From positions 558,001 to 622,000 of the forward strand of contig NZ_JAETZZ010000001.1 of assembly GCF_022627325.1 (NCBI RefSeq): a stretch of 64,000 bases of DNA, written 5' to 3'. Made by a program: the position numbers and the translations under genes. The notes under the pieces were generated by a model. It was not told the origin of the DNA. It ran no database searches and saw only the letters and a list, made by a program, of their open reading frames with translations. Below are positions 47,408 to 55,349 of the stretch, in pieces (position 1 is the first letter of the stretch; each line of letters starts with the position of its first letter). Source of the DNA: Pseudomonas putida. Its GTDB lineage: Bacteria; Pseudomonadota; Gammaproteobacteria; Pseudomonadales; Pseudomonadaceae.

Positions 47408-49036
47408 ATGAAAAATCGAAAGCATGAAACAGAGAGTGAGTTCGTGCGACACCTGCCCTGTGAAAACTGTGGTTCAAGTGATGCCAACTCTATCTACACC
47501 GACAACCACCAATATTGCTTTGCCTGTGAGCATTACGTTCACGGCGATGGCGAGACCCCAACTACTGGAGGGCGAACGAAACGAATGGAAGGTTTAATCT
47601 CCGGCGAATTCAAGCCGCTGATGAAGCGCAAACTTACCCTGGAGACTTGCCGAAAGTTCGGATACTTCGTAAGTGAGGTGCGTGGGCGGCTAGTCCAAGT
47701 TGCCCCGTACTTCGACAACAGTGGTGTGATGGTCGCTCAGAAACTGCGCGATCAGGACAAAGGCTTCGCCATCCTGGGCGATGGTGCAAAGTTAACCCTC
47801 TTCGGCCAGAACCTTTGGGCGAGTGGGGGCAAGAAGATTGTTGTCACCGAAGGCGAGCTGGATGCGATGTCCGTCTCCCAGGTGCAAAACAACAAGTGGC
47901 CTGTGGTGTCGCTCCCGAACGGGGCCCCAGCAGCACGCAAGGCCATTCAGCGAAACATCGAATATCTGGAGAGCTTCGAAGAAGTCATCCTCATGTTCGA
48001 TATGGACGAACCGGGCCGCGAAGCAGCGCAGGAATGCGCAGAGCTATTCAGCCCAGGCAAGTGCAAGATCGCCACGCTATCCATGAAGGACGCCAACGAA
48101 CTTCTGGTAGCGGGCCGTGAGCAGGAAATCGTCACAGCCATCTGGAACGCAAAGCTGTACCGGCCTGATGGCGTAGTGAACGTCCGAGACCTCCGCGAAG
48201 AGATTCGCAAGGCCCTGGTCATGGGCTTGCCATGGTTCCTTGATCCACTCACCCAACTCACCTATGGACGCCGCTATGGCGAAGTCTACGGGCTGGGCGC
48301 GGGTACTGGTGTAGGCAAGACCGACTTCCTCACGCAGCAAATCGCCTACGACATCCAAGTCCTGGGCGAGCGTGTAGGCACCATTTTCCTGGAGCAGAAA
48401 CCGACCGAGACCGCCAAGCGTGTGGCCGGGAAGATCGCCGGGAAACGCTTCCACGTTCCCAAGGAAACCGCTGGCTGGACCGATGAGGAACTGGATGCAG
48501 CCGTAGATGCACTGGGCGAAAACCTGGTCATGTATGACGCATTTGGTGAAACCGAGTGGGACATTGTGAAGCGCAAGGTGCGCTACATGGCTGTCTCCGA
48601 GGGCATCAAGCTTATCTACATCGACCACCTCACTGCGATGGCTGACACGGCAGATGAGAAGGGCTCGCTTGAGCAGATCATGAAAGAGATGGCGGGCCTG
48701 GCGAACGAGCTGGGAATCATCATCACGTTCATCTCCCACCTGACCACCCCCGAGGGCAAACCCCATGAGGAAGGCGGACGGGTAACGATTCGCCACTTCA
48801 AAGGCTCCCGTGCCATCGGCTTCTGGAGCTATTTCATGTTCGGCCTTGAGCGTGACCAACAGGCCGAAGACCCCGTGGTTCGCCAAACCACCACCTTCCG
48901 CATCCTCAAGGACCGCTACACCGGCCAAGCGACCGGGGAAGTGCTGTACCTGGCTTACGACCGCGACACTGGATTGCTCTCGCTCACCGAAGCGCCAGAG
49001 CCGTCCTCACCTTTCAAAGATGAATCTGAATTCTGA
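47408..49036 (+). CDS. Primase-helicase (gp4-like)
   Basis: 542 residues (T7: 566). Zinc ribbon CENC...CFAC (19-40), TOPRIM primase core with VTEGELDAMSV and MFDMDEPGREAAQE, then a RecA-type helicase with Walker A GTGVGKT (K304) and IYIDHLTAM. The C-terminus ends SPFKDESEF, an acidic tail with terminal Phe as in T7 gp4, for docking on the polymerase. An internal ATG at codon 60 (47585) with GGAGG upstream could give a short, zinc-less form like T7 gp4B. The ATG at 47408 has a poor ribosome site. Confidence 0.95.
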   Translation: MKNRKHETESEFVRHLPCENCGSSDANSIYTDNHQYCFACEHYVHGDGETPTTGGRTKRMEGLISGEFKPLMKRKLTLETCRKFGYFVSEVRGRLVQVAPYFDNSGVMVAQKLRDQDKGFAILGDGAKLTLFGQNLWASGGKKIVVTEGELDAMSVSQVQNNKWPVVSLPNGAPAARKAIQRNIEYLESFEEVILMFDMDEPGREAAQECAELFSPGKCKIATLSMKDANELLVAGREQEIVTAIWNAKLYRPDGVVNVRDLREEIRKALVMGLPWFLDPLTQLTYGRRYGEVYGLGAGTGVGKTDFLTQQIAYDIQVLGERVGTIFLEQKPTETAKRVAGKIAGKRFHVPKETAGWTDEELDAAVDALGENLVMYDAFGETEWDIVKRKVRYMAVSEGIKLIYIDHLTAMADTADEKGSLEQIMKEMAGLANELGIIITFISHLTTPEGKPHEEGGRVTIRHFKGSRAIGFWSYFMFGLERDQQAEDPVVRQTTTFRILKDRYTGQATGEVLYLAYDRDTGLLSLTEAPEPSSPFKDESEF

Positions 49037-49050
49037 CTGGAGATACCACC

Positions 49051-49278
49051 ATGTTGAAACGCCTGATGGCAAAAGTGTTCCCGCAGACCACCGCGTCCGC
49101 TGTATCTGACCTGGAACGCACCCTGGAAAAGCTGAGCCAGGCCGAAGCCTGCCATAGCGAAGCCGCACGCCAGGCCCGCCAAACCGCCTGCGACCTGCAC
49201 GACCATGCCGATATGCAATACGCCCTGGCTGATCGCGCTTCGATGATCCATTCCCGTATCTCCAAGCTCCTGGACTGA
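49051..49278 (+). CDS. Small phage protein, coiled helix
   Basis: 75 residues, almost all helical: SDLERTLEKLSQAEACHSEAARQARQTACDLHDHADMQYALADRASMIHSRISKLLD, with heptad-like spacing. No family recognised. It follows the helicase gene by 14 bp, in the position of T7 genes 4.3-4.7. Confidence 0.7.
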   Translation: MLKRLMAKVFPQTTASAVSDLERTLEKLSQAEACHSEAARQARQTACDLHDHADMQYALADRASMIHSRISKLLD

Positions 49279-49281
49279 CCC

Positions 49282-49725
49282 ATGCGCAAGCTGATCTTCG
49301 CGGCCCTGGCCGTACTCTCCCTGGCTGCCTGTGAGCGCCACACCTGCTACAGCCCAGCCGTTGTACAGGCCCCCGTGGTCGAAGCTCCCGCTCCAGTGGT
49401 TGCGGCCCCCGTGGTCGCTCCAGTTGTCCAAGCTGCCCCCGTGGTCGCGGCCCCTGTCGTGGTCCAGGACAACTCCAACGCCATGCTCACCGGCATGATG
49501 ATGGGGCACATGCTGGGCAGCGCCTCAGCTTCTGCACCAGTGGTCCATAACACCACTATCGTGAACAACACCACGACCAATACCCGAGCCACCACCGTGG
49601 CCCCGCGTCCGGCGTATGTTGCCCCACGACCTGCATATGTTGCCCCGCGTCCGGCCTACGTGGCCCCGCGAGCCAGCTACAGCTACCGCACCACCAGCTT
49701 TTCCAGCTTCCGCTCCCGCAGGTAA
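49282..49725 (+). CDS. Phage-encoded lipoprotein with repeats
   Basis: 147 residues. Signal peptide MRKLIFAALAVLSLAAC with a lipobox ending at C17. The mature part has tandem APVV-type repeats (about 24-62), a glycine/methionine core NAMLTGMMMGHMLGSASAS, and about three PRPAYVA repeats (109-132), ending in SFRSRR. It sits in the middle of replication genes, 3 bp after its neighbour. T7 has no such gene. It may act at the envelope, for instance in superinfection exclusion, but nothing in the sequence proves this. Confidence 0.75.
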   Translation: MRKLIFAALAVLSLAACERHTCYSPAVVQAPVVEAPAPVVAAPVVAPVVQAAPVVAAPVVVQDNSNAMLTGMMMGHMLGSASASAPVVHNTTIVNNTTTNTRATTVAPRPAYVAPRPAYVAPRPAYVAPRASYSYRTTSFSSFRSRR

Positions 49726-49728
49726 GCC

Positions 49729-49923
49729 ATGGCGACTTCAACACCACGGCCACCACGGCTGAAAGAACTGTCCCTGCGCATTGAGCGCGTAGACAACGGC
49801 GTCATCGTCCGATCCCGAGACAACATCCTGGGCTTGGCAAATGAGGGTGACTGCAACGTGTTCACCAACCGCTACGAACTGAGCAATTACCTGAACGCTT
49901 TGCTGGACGAATTCCGGCTGTAA
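49729..49923 (+). CDS. Small phage protein, unknown
   Basis: 64 residues. LKELSLRIERVDNGVIVRSRDN...CNVFTNRYELSNYLNALLDEF suggests a small alpha/beta fold. It starts 3 bp after the lipoprotein. No family recognised. Confidence 0.7.
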   Translation: MATSTPRPPRLKELSLRIERVDNGVIVRSRDNILGLANEGDCNVFTNRYELSNYLNALLDEFRL

Positions 49924-49931
49924 GGAACCCC

Positions 49932-50207
49932 ATGCGCAACTCTACGTTTCCCGCACTGATGATCGGCGGCCCAGTTGATGGACGCCGCATGTTCGTCCAG
50001 GGCGTCCCCCATATCGAATTCCCGGTGATGGAGACCCCGCGCTTCAATGTGCTGCCTTCTGAGCCGGTATCGCGCCACATGCGCCGTGCCACGTACACCC
50101 ACCGCGAAACCGTTTCTGGTGTGCGCCTGTACGTCTGCACCGAAGAAAACGGCAGCGCCGCTCTGGAGTATCTGGTAGCAGGCTACCGCGCTGAAACCAA
50201 GCACTGA
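49932..50207 (+). CDS. Small phage protein, unknown
   Basis: 91 residues. MIGGPVDGRRMFVQGVP and ETVSGVRLYVCTEENGSAALEYLVAGYR. The first block is seen in small phage hypothetical proteins of tailed phages. No catalytic motif. A strong terminator follows 20 bp later. Confidence 0.7.
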   Translation: MRNSTFPALMIGGPVDGRRMFVQGVPHIEFPVMETPRFNVLPSEPVSRHMRRATYTHRETVSGVRLYVCTEENGSAALEYLVAGYRAETKH

Positions 50208-50226
50208 TCCCAACGCACCACCACAC

Positions 50227-50249
50227 GGGCCCCAAGCGGGCCCTTTTTT
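50227..50249 (+). terminator. Rho-independent terminator
   Basis: GGGCCC-CAAGC-GGGCCC followed by six T. A perfect 6-bp GC stem within the early/middle phage transcript, before the small membrane gene and the polymerase gene. Confidence 0.85.
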
Positions 50250-50267
50250 GTGCCTGAGAGAAACCCT

Positions 50268-50435
50268 ATGCCCCTGATTCTGACTTACCTCTTCGTCGTT
50301 CTCTGCCTGTGCTTCGGCTGGGTCTACAACGCTGTCTGGACCTTCCACCAGTGTGGTGACGCAATGCTCCTGGGCATTGTCGGTATCGCCTTCCCTCCAA
50401 TCGGGGCCGTCCACGGCCTCATTGCGTTTCTGTGA
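50268..50435 (+). CDS. Small phage membrane protein
   Basis: 55 residues, two hydrophobic helices (about 2-20 and 36-55): MPLILTYLFVVLCLCFGWVY and MLLGIVGIAFPPIGAVHGLI. The ATG at 50268 follows GAGAG; a GTG at 50250 is possible. Inner-membrane; function unknown. Confidence 0.65.
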   Translation: MPLILTYLFVVLCLCFGWVYNAVWTFHQCGDAMLLGIVGIAFPPIGAVHGLIAFL

Positions 50436-50444
50436 GGGGGAGGG

Positions 50445-50504
50445 ATGAGTGATGCCAGCTATTACCTCTTCATCATCTTCGTCATCGTGTTTGTCCTCTC
50501 CTGA
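50445..50504 (+). CDS. 19-residue hydrophobic peptide frame
   Basis: MSDASYYLFIIFVIVFVLS, one membrane-spanning stretch. GGGGGAGGG stands directly before the ATG. Third codon positions in this frame are nearly all G or C, as in other genes here, while the overlapping nucleotidyltransferase frame reads as poly-Ser with poor third positions. This suggests the peptide is real and the next gene starts later. Confidence 0.45.
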   Translation: MSDASYYLFIIFVIVFVLS

Positions 50505-51054
50505 ATGGAAGCTTCCGGGCCACCTCCAGCCGCTCTTCGATGATGCGCTGGAGCTGGTGCGCTGGGAGTTCCCTGGTTCCCACCCGGTCATCGGTGGCGG
50601 GGCCGTCCGGGATGCCCTCCTGGGCCGCCCGATCAAGGACATCGACGTGTTCATGCGCAGCATTGACCACACCGAGCTGGACTCCGAACTCACCGTGAAG
50701 GTGAAGCAACCCGCGTTCCTCGCCCTGTATGGCCGCAAGGATATGCACGGTGCCTGGGACTTCCTCCAGGACGTACAGGGCCTGCCTGTCCAGTTGATCC
50801 TGGCCGACTTCATGACCCCGCAAGAACTGGCCGATTCGTTCGACCTGAACCTGTCCCGCGCCACGTATGACGGCTACTCCCTGCACGTTTCCCCGGCCTT
50901 CGAAGAGGGCGTCCGGGACAAGGCTTTCCGAATCCTCCGCTGTGAAAGCGACCTGGAGGAGCGCCGCTCATTCAAGCGCGTGTCCCGCCTGCAAGAGAAG
51001 TACCCCGAGTACATCCACGACGAAACCACTCTGGAGCAAATCCGTGTCCACTGA
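50452..51054 (+). CDS. Nucleotidyltransferase-fold phage protein
   Basis: 200 residues from ATG 50452. HPVIGGGAVRDALLGRPIKDIDVFM is the pol-beta superfamily signature: the glycine loop and the DxD metal motif, as in tRNA CCA-adding enzymes. A later acidic position in ADSFDLNLSRATYDGYSL completes the site. No RNA-binding domain follows, so it is not a full CCA enzyme. The first 18 residues (MPAITSSSSSSSCLSSPE) are probably not translated; a TTG near 50489 is a likely alternative start. Could modify a host RNA or protein. T7 has no counterpart. Confidence 0.7.
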   Translation: MPAITSSSSSSSCLSSPEWKLPGHLQPLFDDALELVRWEFPGSHPVIGGGAVRDALLGRPIKDIDVFMRSIDHTELDSELTVKVKQPAFLALYGRKDMHGAWDFLQDVQGLPVQLILADFMTPQELADSFDLNLSRATYDGYSLHVSPAFEEGVRDKAFRILRCESDLEERRSFKRVSRLQEKYPEYIHDETTLEQIRVH

Positions 51055-51238
51055 ATCCAACCTGCGCCCGTTCTGGCTCAACCGCTACCCGCTCACCCGA
51101 GTCATGATCGCGCTGCCCCTGGTGCCAATCATGATCCTGGGCGAAGCCATCAAGGGCCTTTACTGTGGCCTGTGTGATGCCCTGGCCGATACCTGCACGC
51201 TCTTCCAAGAGCTGTGGCAAACGCCTACCCCCTGCTGA
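51044..51238 (+). CDS. Small phage protein with a hydrophobic segment
   Basis: 64 residues from a GTG overlapping the previous stop by 11 bp; GGAG is 8 bases upstream. FWLNRYPLTRVMIALPLVPIMILGEAIKGLYCGLCDALADTCTLFQELW: one membrane or re-entrant helix, then a cysteine-rich amphipathic end. Just before the polymerase gene. Unknown. Confidence 0.6.
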   Translation: MSTESNLRPFWLNRYPLTRVMIALPLVPIMILGEAIKGLYCGLCDALADTCTLFQELWQTPTPC

Positions 51239-51249
51239 CTGGGGGACCA

Positions 51250-53301
51250 ATGCAAGAACCCCTTCTGTTCGACCTCGAAACGAATGGGTTCCTGGAGGCA
51301 GTCTCCGTCATCCATTGCCTTGTCATTGAAGACACGGCAACTGGGGACGTTAAGAAATTCCCGCCTGGCCTGATCGCCATGGGAGTCAAATGGCTCCAGG
51401 AGCAACATTCCAAAGGCCGCTTCATCGGCGGCCACAACGTCATCAAGTACGACATCCCCGTTATCCAGAAGCTGTACCCCGGCTTCATCGTGAACCCCGC
51501 CCTGGTCATCGACACCCTTGTTTGCACCCGACTCATCTGGTCGAACATCAAGGACACCGACACCGGCCTCCTCAAAAAAGCAGTCCTCCCCGGCAAGCTC
51601 TTCGGCTCCCACTCCCTGGAAGCCTGGGGCTACCGCCTGCGCCTGATGAAAGGCGAGTACGCAACCGAGTTTAAGGCGCGTATGGGCGATGCCTACGTGG
51701 ACGGCATGGAGTGGCTGGAGTTCTCGCAAGAGATGCTCGACTACTGCGTCCAGGACGTTGTGGTGACTTCCGCTCTGTGGAAGCGAATCCTCGGCAAGAA
51801 CTACTCCCCACGGGCACTGGCCCTGGAACACCGAGTGGCCTGGCTCATGGCCGCCCAGGAGCGCAACGGCTTCCACTTCAACCGTGAGAAGGCAGCCATC
51901 CTGTACGCCAAACTGGCGCAGCGTAGGGGCGACCTGGAACGCGAGCTGAAAGAGTTCTTCAAGTTCTGGCACGCACCCGCAGGCGAAGTCCTCACCAAGA
52001 AAACCCGGCGAGTCTTCATCGAAGACCCCCGTGGCAACACTGAGCGCCGCGTGAAACTCAAGGGCCAGCCCGCGTTTACGCAAGTGGGATGGTTTGAGAA
52101 GTACACCGAGGGCACCCGGTACACCAAAGTCAAGATTGTGGAGTTCAACCCGTCCTCTCGGGACCACATCGCTGACCGGCTCACGGCCCTCTACGGCTGG
52201 GTTCCTGAGAAGTTCACCAAGGGCGGCAAGCCCCAGGTGGACGACGAAGTGATGTCCAAGCTGAACTACCCGCCGTGCAAGCTCCTGACCGAATACCTCC
52301 TGGTCGCCAAGCGCATCTCGCAACTGGCCGAAGGGAAGCAGGCGTGGATGCTGGTGGAGAAACAGGGCCGCATCCACGGCTCCGTGAACCCCAACGGTGC
52401 GGCCACCGGGCGAGCGACTCACGCTTACCCGAACGTGGCCCAGGTGCCTGCGTCCGGCTCGCCCTACGGGATCGACTGCCGCGAACTGTTCACCGTGCCC
52501 CACGGCTGGCTCCTGGTCGGTGCCGATGCCTCGGGCCTGGAGCTGCGCTGCCTGGCTCACTTCATGGCTCGCTACGATGGCGGCAAGTACGTGGACATCC
52601 TCCTAAACGGGGACATCCACTGGGCCAACGTCCAGGCCATGGGCATCACCAGCGAGAAGCGAGACGACCACAACACGCTACACAAGCTGTACCGCGATGG
52701 TGCGAAGACCTTCATTTACGCCTTCCTCTACGGAGCCGGTGATGAAAAGGTCGGGACCATTGTTTACGGCATGGTCGCCAAGGCAAAGGCGCTGGGCCTC
52801 GACTACCAGCACCTCCTGGACGTGTTCTTCAACGGGCAAGACAACCCGGACGAAGAGGCGCTCAAGGCCGCTGGCAAGAAGCTGAAAGCAACCTTCCTGC
52901 GCAAAACCCCAGCCCTGAAAAAGCTGGTCAAGGCAGTGAAAGAGGCAGCCAAGCGCGGCCACCTGGTCGGCCTGGATGGTCGCCACGTTCACGTCAAGTC
53001 CGCCCACGCGGCACTCAACTACCTCCTGCAAGGGGCCGGTGCGCTGGCCTGTAAGCAATGGCTTGTGTTCCTGGATGACGAACTCCAGGCACGCGGGCTG
53101 AAACACGGCTGGGATGGCGACTATGCCTTCTGCGCCTGGGTCCACGACGAAGTACAGATTGCCTGCCGTAACGAAGCCATCGCGGCCATCGTGCGGGAAG
53201 CGGCTGAGGCTTGCGTGGCGAAAGCAGGCGAAGCCTTCAACTTCCGGTGCCCCCTGGCCGGTGAATCAAAAATGGGCCTGAACTGGGCCGAAACACACTA
53301 A
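51250..53301 (+). CDS. T7-like DNA polymerase (gp5)
   Basis: 683 residues (T7: 704). 3'-5' exonuclease LLFDLETNG with D8 and E10, GHNVIKYDIPV and YCVQDVVVT; family A polymerase with metal Asp D426 in GADASGLELRCLAHF, O-helix region KLYRDGAKTFIYAFLYGAGDEK and motif C WVHDEVQI with D633. An insertion region (about 245-300) probably corresponds to the thioredoxin-binding loop. It replicates the phage genome with gp4 and gp2.5. ATG at 51250 after GGGGGA. Confidence 0.97.
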   Translation: MQEPLLFDLETNGFLEAVSVIHCLVIEDTATGDVKKFPPGLIAMGVKWLQEQHSKGRFIGGHNVIKYDIPVIQKLYPGFIVNPALVIDTLVCTRLIWSNIKDTDTGLLKKAVLPGKLFGSHSLEAWGYRLRLMKGEYATEFKARMGDAYVDGMEWLEFSQEMLDYCVQDVVVTSALWKRILGKNYSPRALALEHRVAWLMAAQERNGFHFNREKAAILYAKLAQRRGDLERELKEFFKFWHAPAGEVLTKKTRRVFIEDPRGNTERRVKLKGQPAFTQVGWFEKYTEGTRYTKVKIVEFNPSSRDHIADRLTALYGWVPEKFTKGGKPQVDDEVMSKLNYPPCKLLTEYLLVAKRISQLAEGKQAWMLVEKQGRIHGSVNPNGAATGRATHAYPNVAQVPASGSPYGIDCRELFTVPHGWLLVGADASGLELRCLAHFMARYDGGKYVDILLNGDIHWANVQAMGITSEKRDDHNTLHKLYRDGAKTFIYAFLYGAGDEKVGTIVYGMVAKAKALGLDYQHLLDVFFNGQDNPDEEALKAAGKKLKATFLRKTPALKKLVKAVKEAAKRGHLVGLDGRHVHVKSAHAALNYLLQGAGALACKQWLVFLDDELQARGLKHGWDGDYAFCAWVHDEVQIACRNEAIAAIVREAAEACVAKAGEAFNFRCPLAGESKMGLNWAETH

Positions 53302-53313
53302 CGAGTAAAGAAA

Positions 53314-53529
53314 ATGACGAAAGACCCTGTTCTCCTGGAAGTCCTGTACGAAGCCTTCAAGAGCCCCTTCAAGATCCAATCGGACTTCGCCCGCTTCGAA
53401 GCCCAGGCAGTAGCCTCGCTGGCATCGCTGGGCTTGCTCAGCACCCTGGAAGGTCACGGCCAGTATGGTCGCAAGTGGCGTGTCACTGGCACCGGCCTTG
53501 ACCTGCTACGGGAAAACGATTACCTGTGA
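53314..53529 (+). CDS. Small phage protein, winged-helix-like
   Basis: 71 residues: LLEVLYEAFKSPFKIQSDFARFEAQAVASLASLGLLSTL...YGRKWRVTGTGLDLLRE. The last part (helix, then beta hairpin with GRKWRVT) looks like a small winged helix. Position of T7 genes 5.3-5.9. No family recognised. Confidence 0.7.
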   Translation: MTKDPVLLEVLYEAFKSPFKIQSDFARFEAQAVASLASLGLLSTLEGHGQYGRKWRVTGTGLDLLRENDYL

Positions 53530-53563
53530 CCCCATCACTTCACTAAGTTAGAGAGGCACTCCC

Positions 53564-53773
53564 ATGTTGACCCCCTGGACCATCACCATCGACGTGAACG
53601 GCACCAAGCACGCATTGGAGTACCCAGCACGTCCGCTCGATGCGGAACTGGGCGCTGACTTAGTGAAGCTCTTCGGCCAATACGGCTTCATCTTCCAAGA
53701 AGACCTGACAGAGATTCGCGAGTGCGCAGAGTTATCATCGACGCCGATGTCCTATCCGTCCAAGCAGCAGTAG
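53564..53773 (+). CDS. Small phage protein, unknown
   Basis: 69 residues. WTITIDVNGTKHALEYPARP is a beta hairpin, followed by a helix. Its last 17 codons overlap the exonuclease start, so they are either translated in both frames or the true stop is affected by an error. AGAGAGG precedes the ATG. Confidence 0.6.
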   Translation: MLTPWTITIDVNGTKHALEYPARPLDAELGADLVKLFGQYGFIFQEDLTEIRECAELSSTPMSYPSKQQ

Positions 53774-54471
53774 TAAACCAGAAAGCCATCCGCTGGGGAG
53801 GCGATGAGGAGGGCGAACGAGCCCTCTGGACCCTCCACGCATTTGAAGAGGATGGCGAAGCCACCTTCACCGGGATGGTTCAAAACTTGATCGACAAAAC
53901 GGGGGCCGATGAGGCCCTTCTTGTTTTCTCGGACAAGGTGAACTGGCGGAAGACCGTTCTCCCGACCTACAAGCACAACCGCAACAAAACCGTCCAGCCG
54001 CTCCTCCGGGCTCACCTCACGGCCTGGGCTCAAGAAACCTTCCCGTCTGTCACCAAGCCCACCCTGGAGGGAGATGACGTGTGTGGGATTCTCCTGACCC
54101 GGACCCGTAAGTTCGGTGAGGAAATCGTGGTCGCCTCCATCGACAAGGACTTCAAGACAGTCCCCGGCCACCACTACAACTTCAACACCGACACCTTCTT
54201 TGAGGTGACAGAAGAGGAGGCCGACTACTGGCACCTCTACCAGACCCTCATGGGCGATACCACGGACGGCTATACCGGCTGCCCCGGCATTGGCCCAGTG
54301 GCTGCCAAGCGGCTCCTGGACAAGTCCCCCACCTGGGAAACCGTAGTGGCCGCTTTCGATAAGGCCGGCCTCTGTGAAGAGGAAGCACTGGTCCAGGCCC
54401 GCGTGGCCCGAATCCTCCGTGCCTCCGACTACGACTTCAAAAATCAACAGGTGAAGCTGTGGACCCCGTAA
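53722..54471 (+). CDS. 5'-3' exonuclease (gp6-like)
   Basis: 249 residues from a GTG. MRRVIIDADVL (metal Asp), LEGDDVCGILLT and SIDKDFKTVPG (acidic metal cluster), and GCPGIGPVAAKRLL (helix-hairpin-helix) are typical of the FEN/T7 gp6 family. It removes RNA primers and degrades host DNA. It overlaps the gene before it by 52 bp and the next by 1 bp. Confidence 0.9.
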   Translation: MRRVIIDADVLSVQAAVVNQKAIRWGGDEEGERALWTLHAFEEDGEATFTGMVQNLIDKTGADEALLVFSDKVNWRKTVLPTYKHNRNKTVQPLLRAHLTAWAQETFPSVTKPTLEGDDVCGILLTRTRKFGEEIVVASIDKDFKTVPGHHYNFNTDTFFEVTEEEADYWHLYQTLMGDTTDGYTGCPGIGPVAAKRLLDKSPTWETVVAAFDKAGLCEEEALVQARVARILRASDYDFKNQQVKLWTP

Positions 54472-55025
54472 TGAACTGCGCGTCCTGCGCTTCCCTGGAA
54501 TCGACCGAACCCAACGTCTGCAAGGGCTGTGGCCCTGCCTACAACCGATGGACCCCCATGAGTACCGAGATGATCCCCGCTGTAGAAGTCCCTGTCCTCA
54601 AGGACACGAACCCCAAGGATGGCATTGGCGCAACCAAGCTGCCGCTGTCCCTGGTCCCATCGACCGCCGTAGCGCTCCAGTCCCTGGCCCACCTGGACGG
54701 TGCCCTCAAGTACGGCAAATGGAACTGGCGCATCGCTGGTGTCCGCGCCTCGATCTACGTGGATGCAGCCCAGCGGCACCTGAGCAAGTGGTTCCACGGC
54801 GAAGACATCGACCCGGATAACGGGCTACCCCACCTGGCAATGGCGATGGCCTGCCTGAACATCCTGGTCGATAGCCAGGCCATGGGGAAACTCACCGATG
54901 ACCGCCCACCACGGGCACCTATCGGCCATTTCTTCGACAACCTCACCGTCCACGTAGGCCGCCTGGCAGCCAAGCACGCGGACAAAACCCCGTACCACCA
55001 CACCGTTAAGGATTCCGAATGCTGA
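54471..55025 (+). CDS. DUF5664 (dATP/dGTP diphosphohydrolase N-terminal-like) protein
   Basis: 184 residues. The N-terminus has a CASC...CKGC zinc-ribbon-like pair (3-21), followed by KDTNPKDGIGATKLPLSLVP and HLDGALKYGKWNWRIAGVRASIYVDAAQRHLSKWFHGEDIDPD, the DUF5664 core. The core recalls all-alpha NTP pyrophosphatases, with several conserved acidic and histidine residues. A role in phage nucleotide pools is suggested by position beside exonuclease and polymerase. The zinc-ribbon extension is not part of the core family that I know. Confidence 0.7.
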   Translation: MNCASCASLESTEPNVCKGCGPAYNRWTPMSTEMIPAVEVPVLKDTNPKDGIGATKLPLSLVPSTAVALQSLAHLDGALKYGKWNWRIAGVRASIYVDAAQRHLSKWFHGEDIDPDNGLPHLAMAMACLNILVDSQAMGKLTDDRPPRAPIGHFFDNLTVHVGRLAAKHADKTPYHHTVKDSEC

Positions 55026-55198
55026 GAGCCCGATACCGTCCTGCAGAACGCGACAACGCCTCCTGCCGTACCTGCGATGCCATCATCCCGAAGGGCGCAC
55101 TGGCGTTCTTCCGACCCTCTTACCGCAACAGCGCAATCATCTGCACTGCCTGCGTGAACAACATGCACACCATCATCCAGGAGCCCGCCAATGCGTGA
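55019..55198 (+). CDS. Small zinc-ribbon phage protein
   Basis: 59 residues with CRTC and CTAC pairs: NASCRTCDAIIPKGALAFFRP...IICTACVNNMH. Starts ATGCTGA over the previous stop. May bind nucleic acid or protein. Unknown. Confidence 0.65.
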   Translation: MLRARYRPAERDNASCRTCDAIIPKGALAFFRPSYRNSAIICTACVNNMHTIIQEPANA

Positions 55199-55349
55199 GT
55201 ACCTTGTAACCCGCTGGGGCCGCTATGAGGCCAACGTGGTCGTAACCGCCAACTCCAAGGCTGAGGCCGAAAACGCAGCCGATGAGCTGGAGGATGACGA
55301 CTGGCACGTAAGCCTTGAGTGCGAAGACGGGGATTGCTACCCGGCATGA
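55191..55349 (+). CDS. Small acidic phage protein
   Basis: 52 residues: MREYLVTRWGRYEANVVVTA NSKAEAENAADELEDDDWHV. Beta-alpha layout with an acidic end. Overlaps both neighbours by 8 and 4 bp, so translation is coupled. No family recognised. Confidence 0.65.
   Translation: MREYLVTRWGRYEANVVVTANSKAEAENAADELEDDDWHVSLECEDGDCYPA

Noticed and set aside
49282..49725. Reading the lipoprotein as a host morphology gene (moron) with foreign composition
   Set aside because: Its base composition and tight spacing match the neighbouring phage genes, so recent separate acquisition is not supported; only the function is unusual.
50452..50488. Ser-rich N-terminus of the nucleotidyltransferase
   Set aside because: Third-position bases fit the overlapping 19-residue peptide frame instead; probably not translated in this frame.
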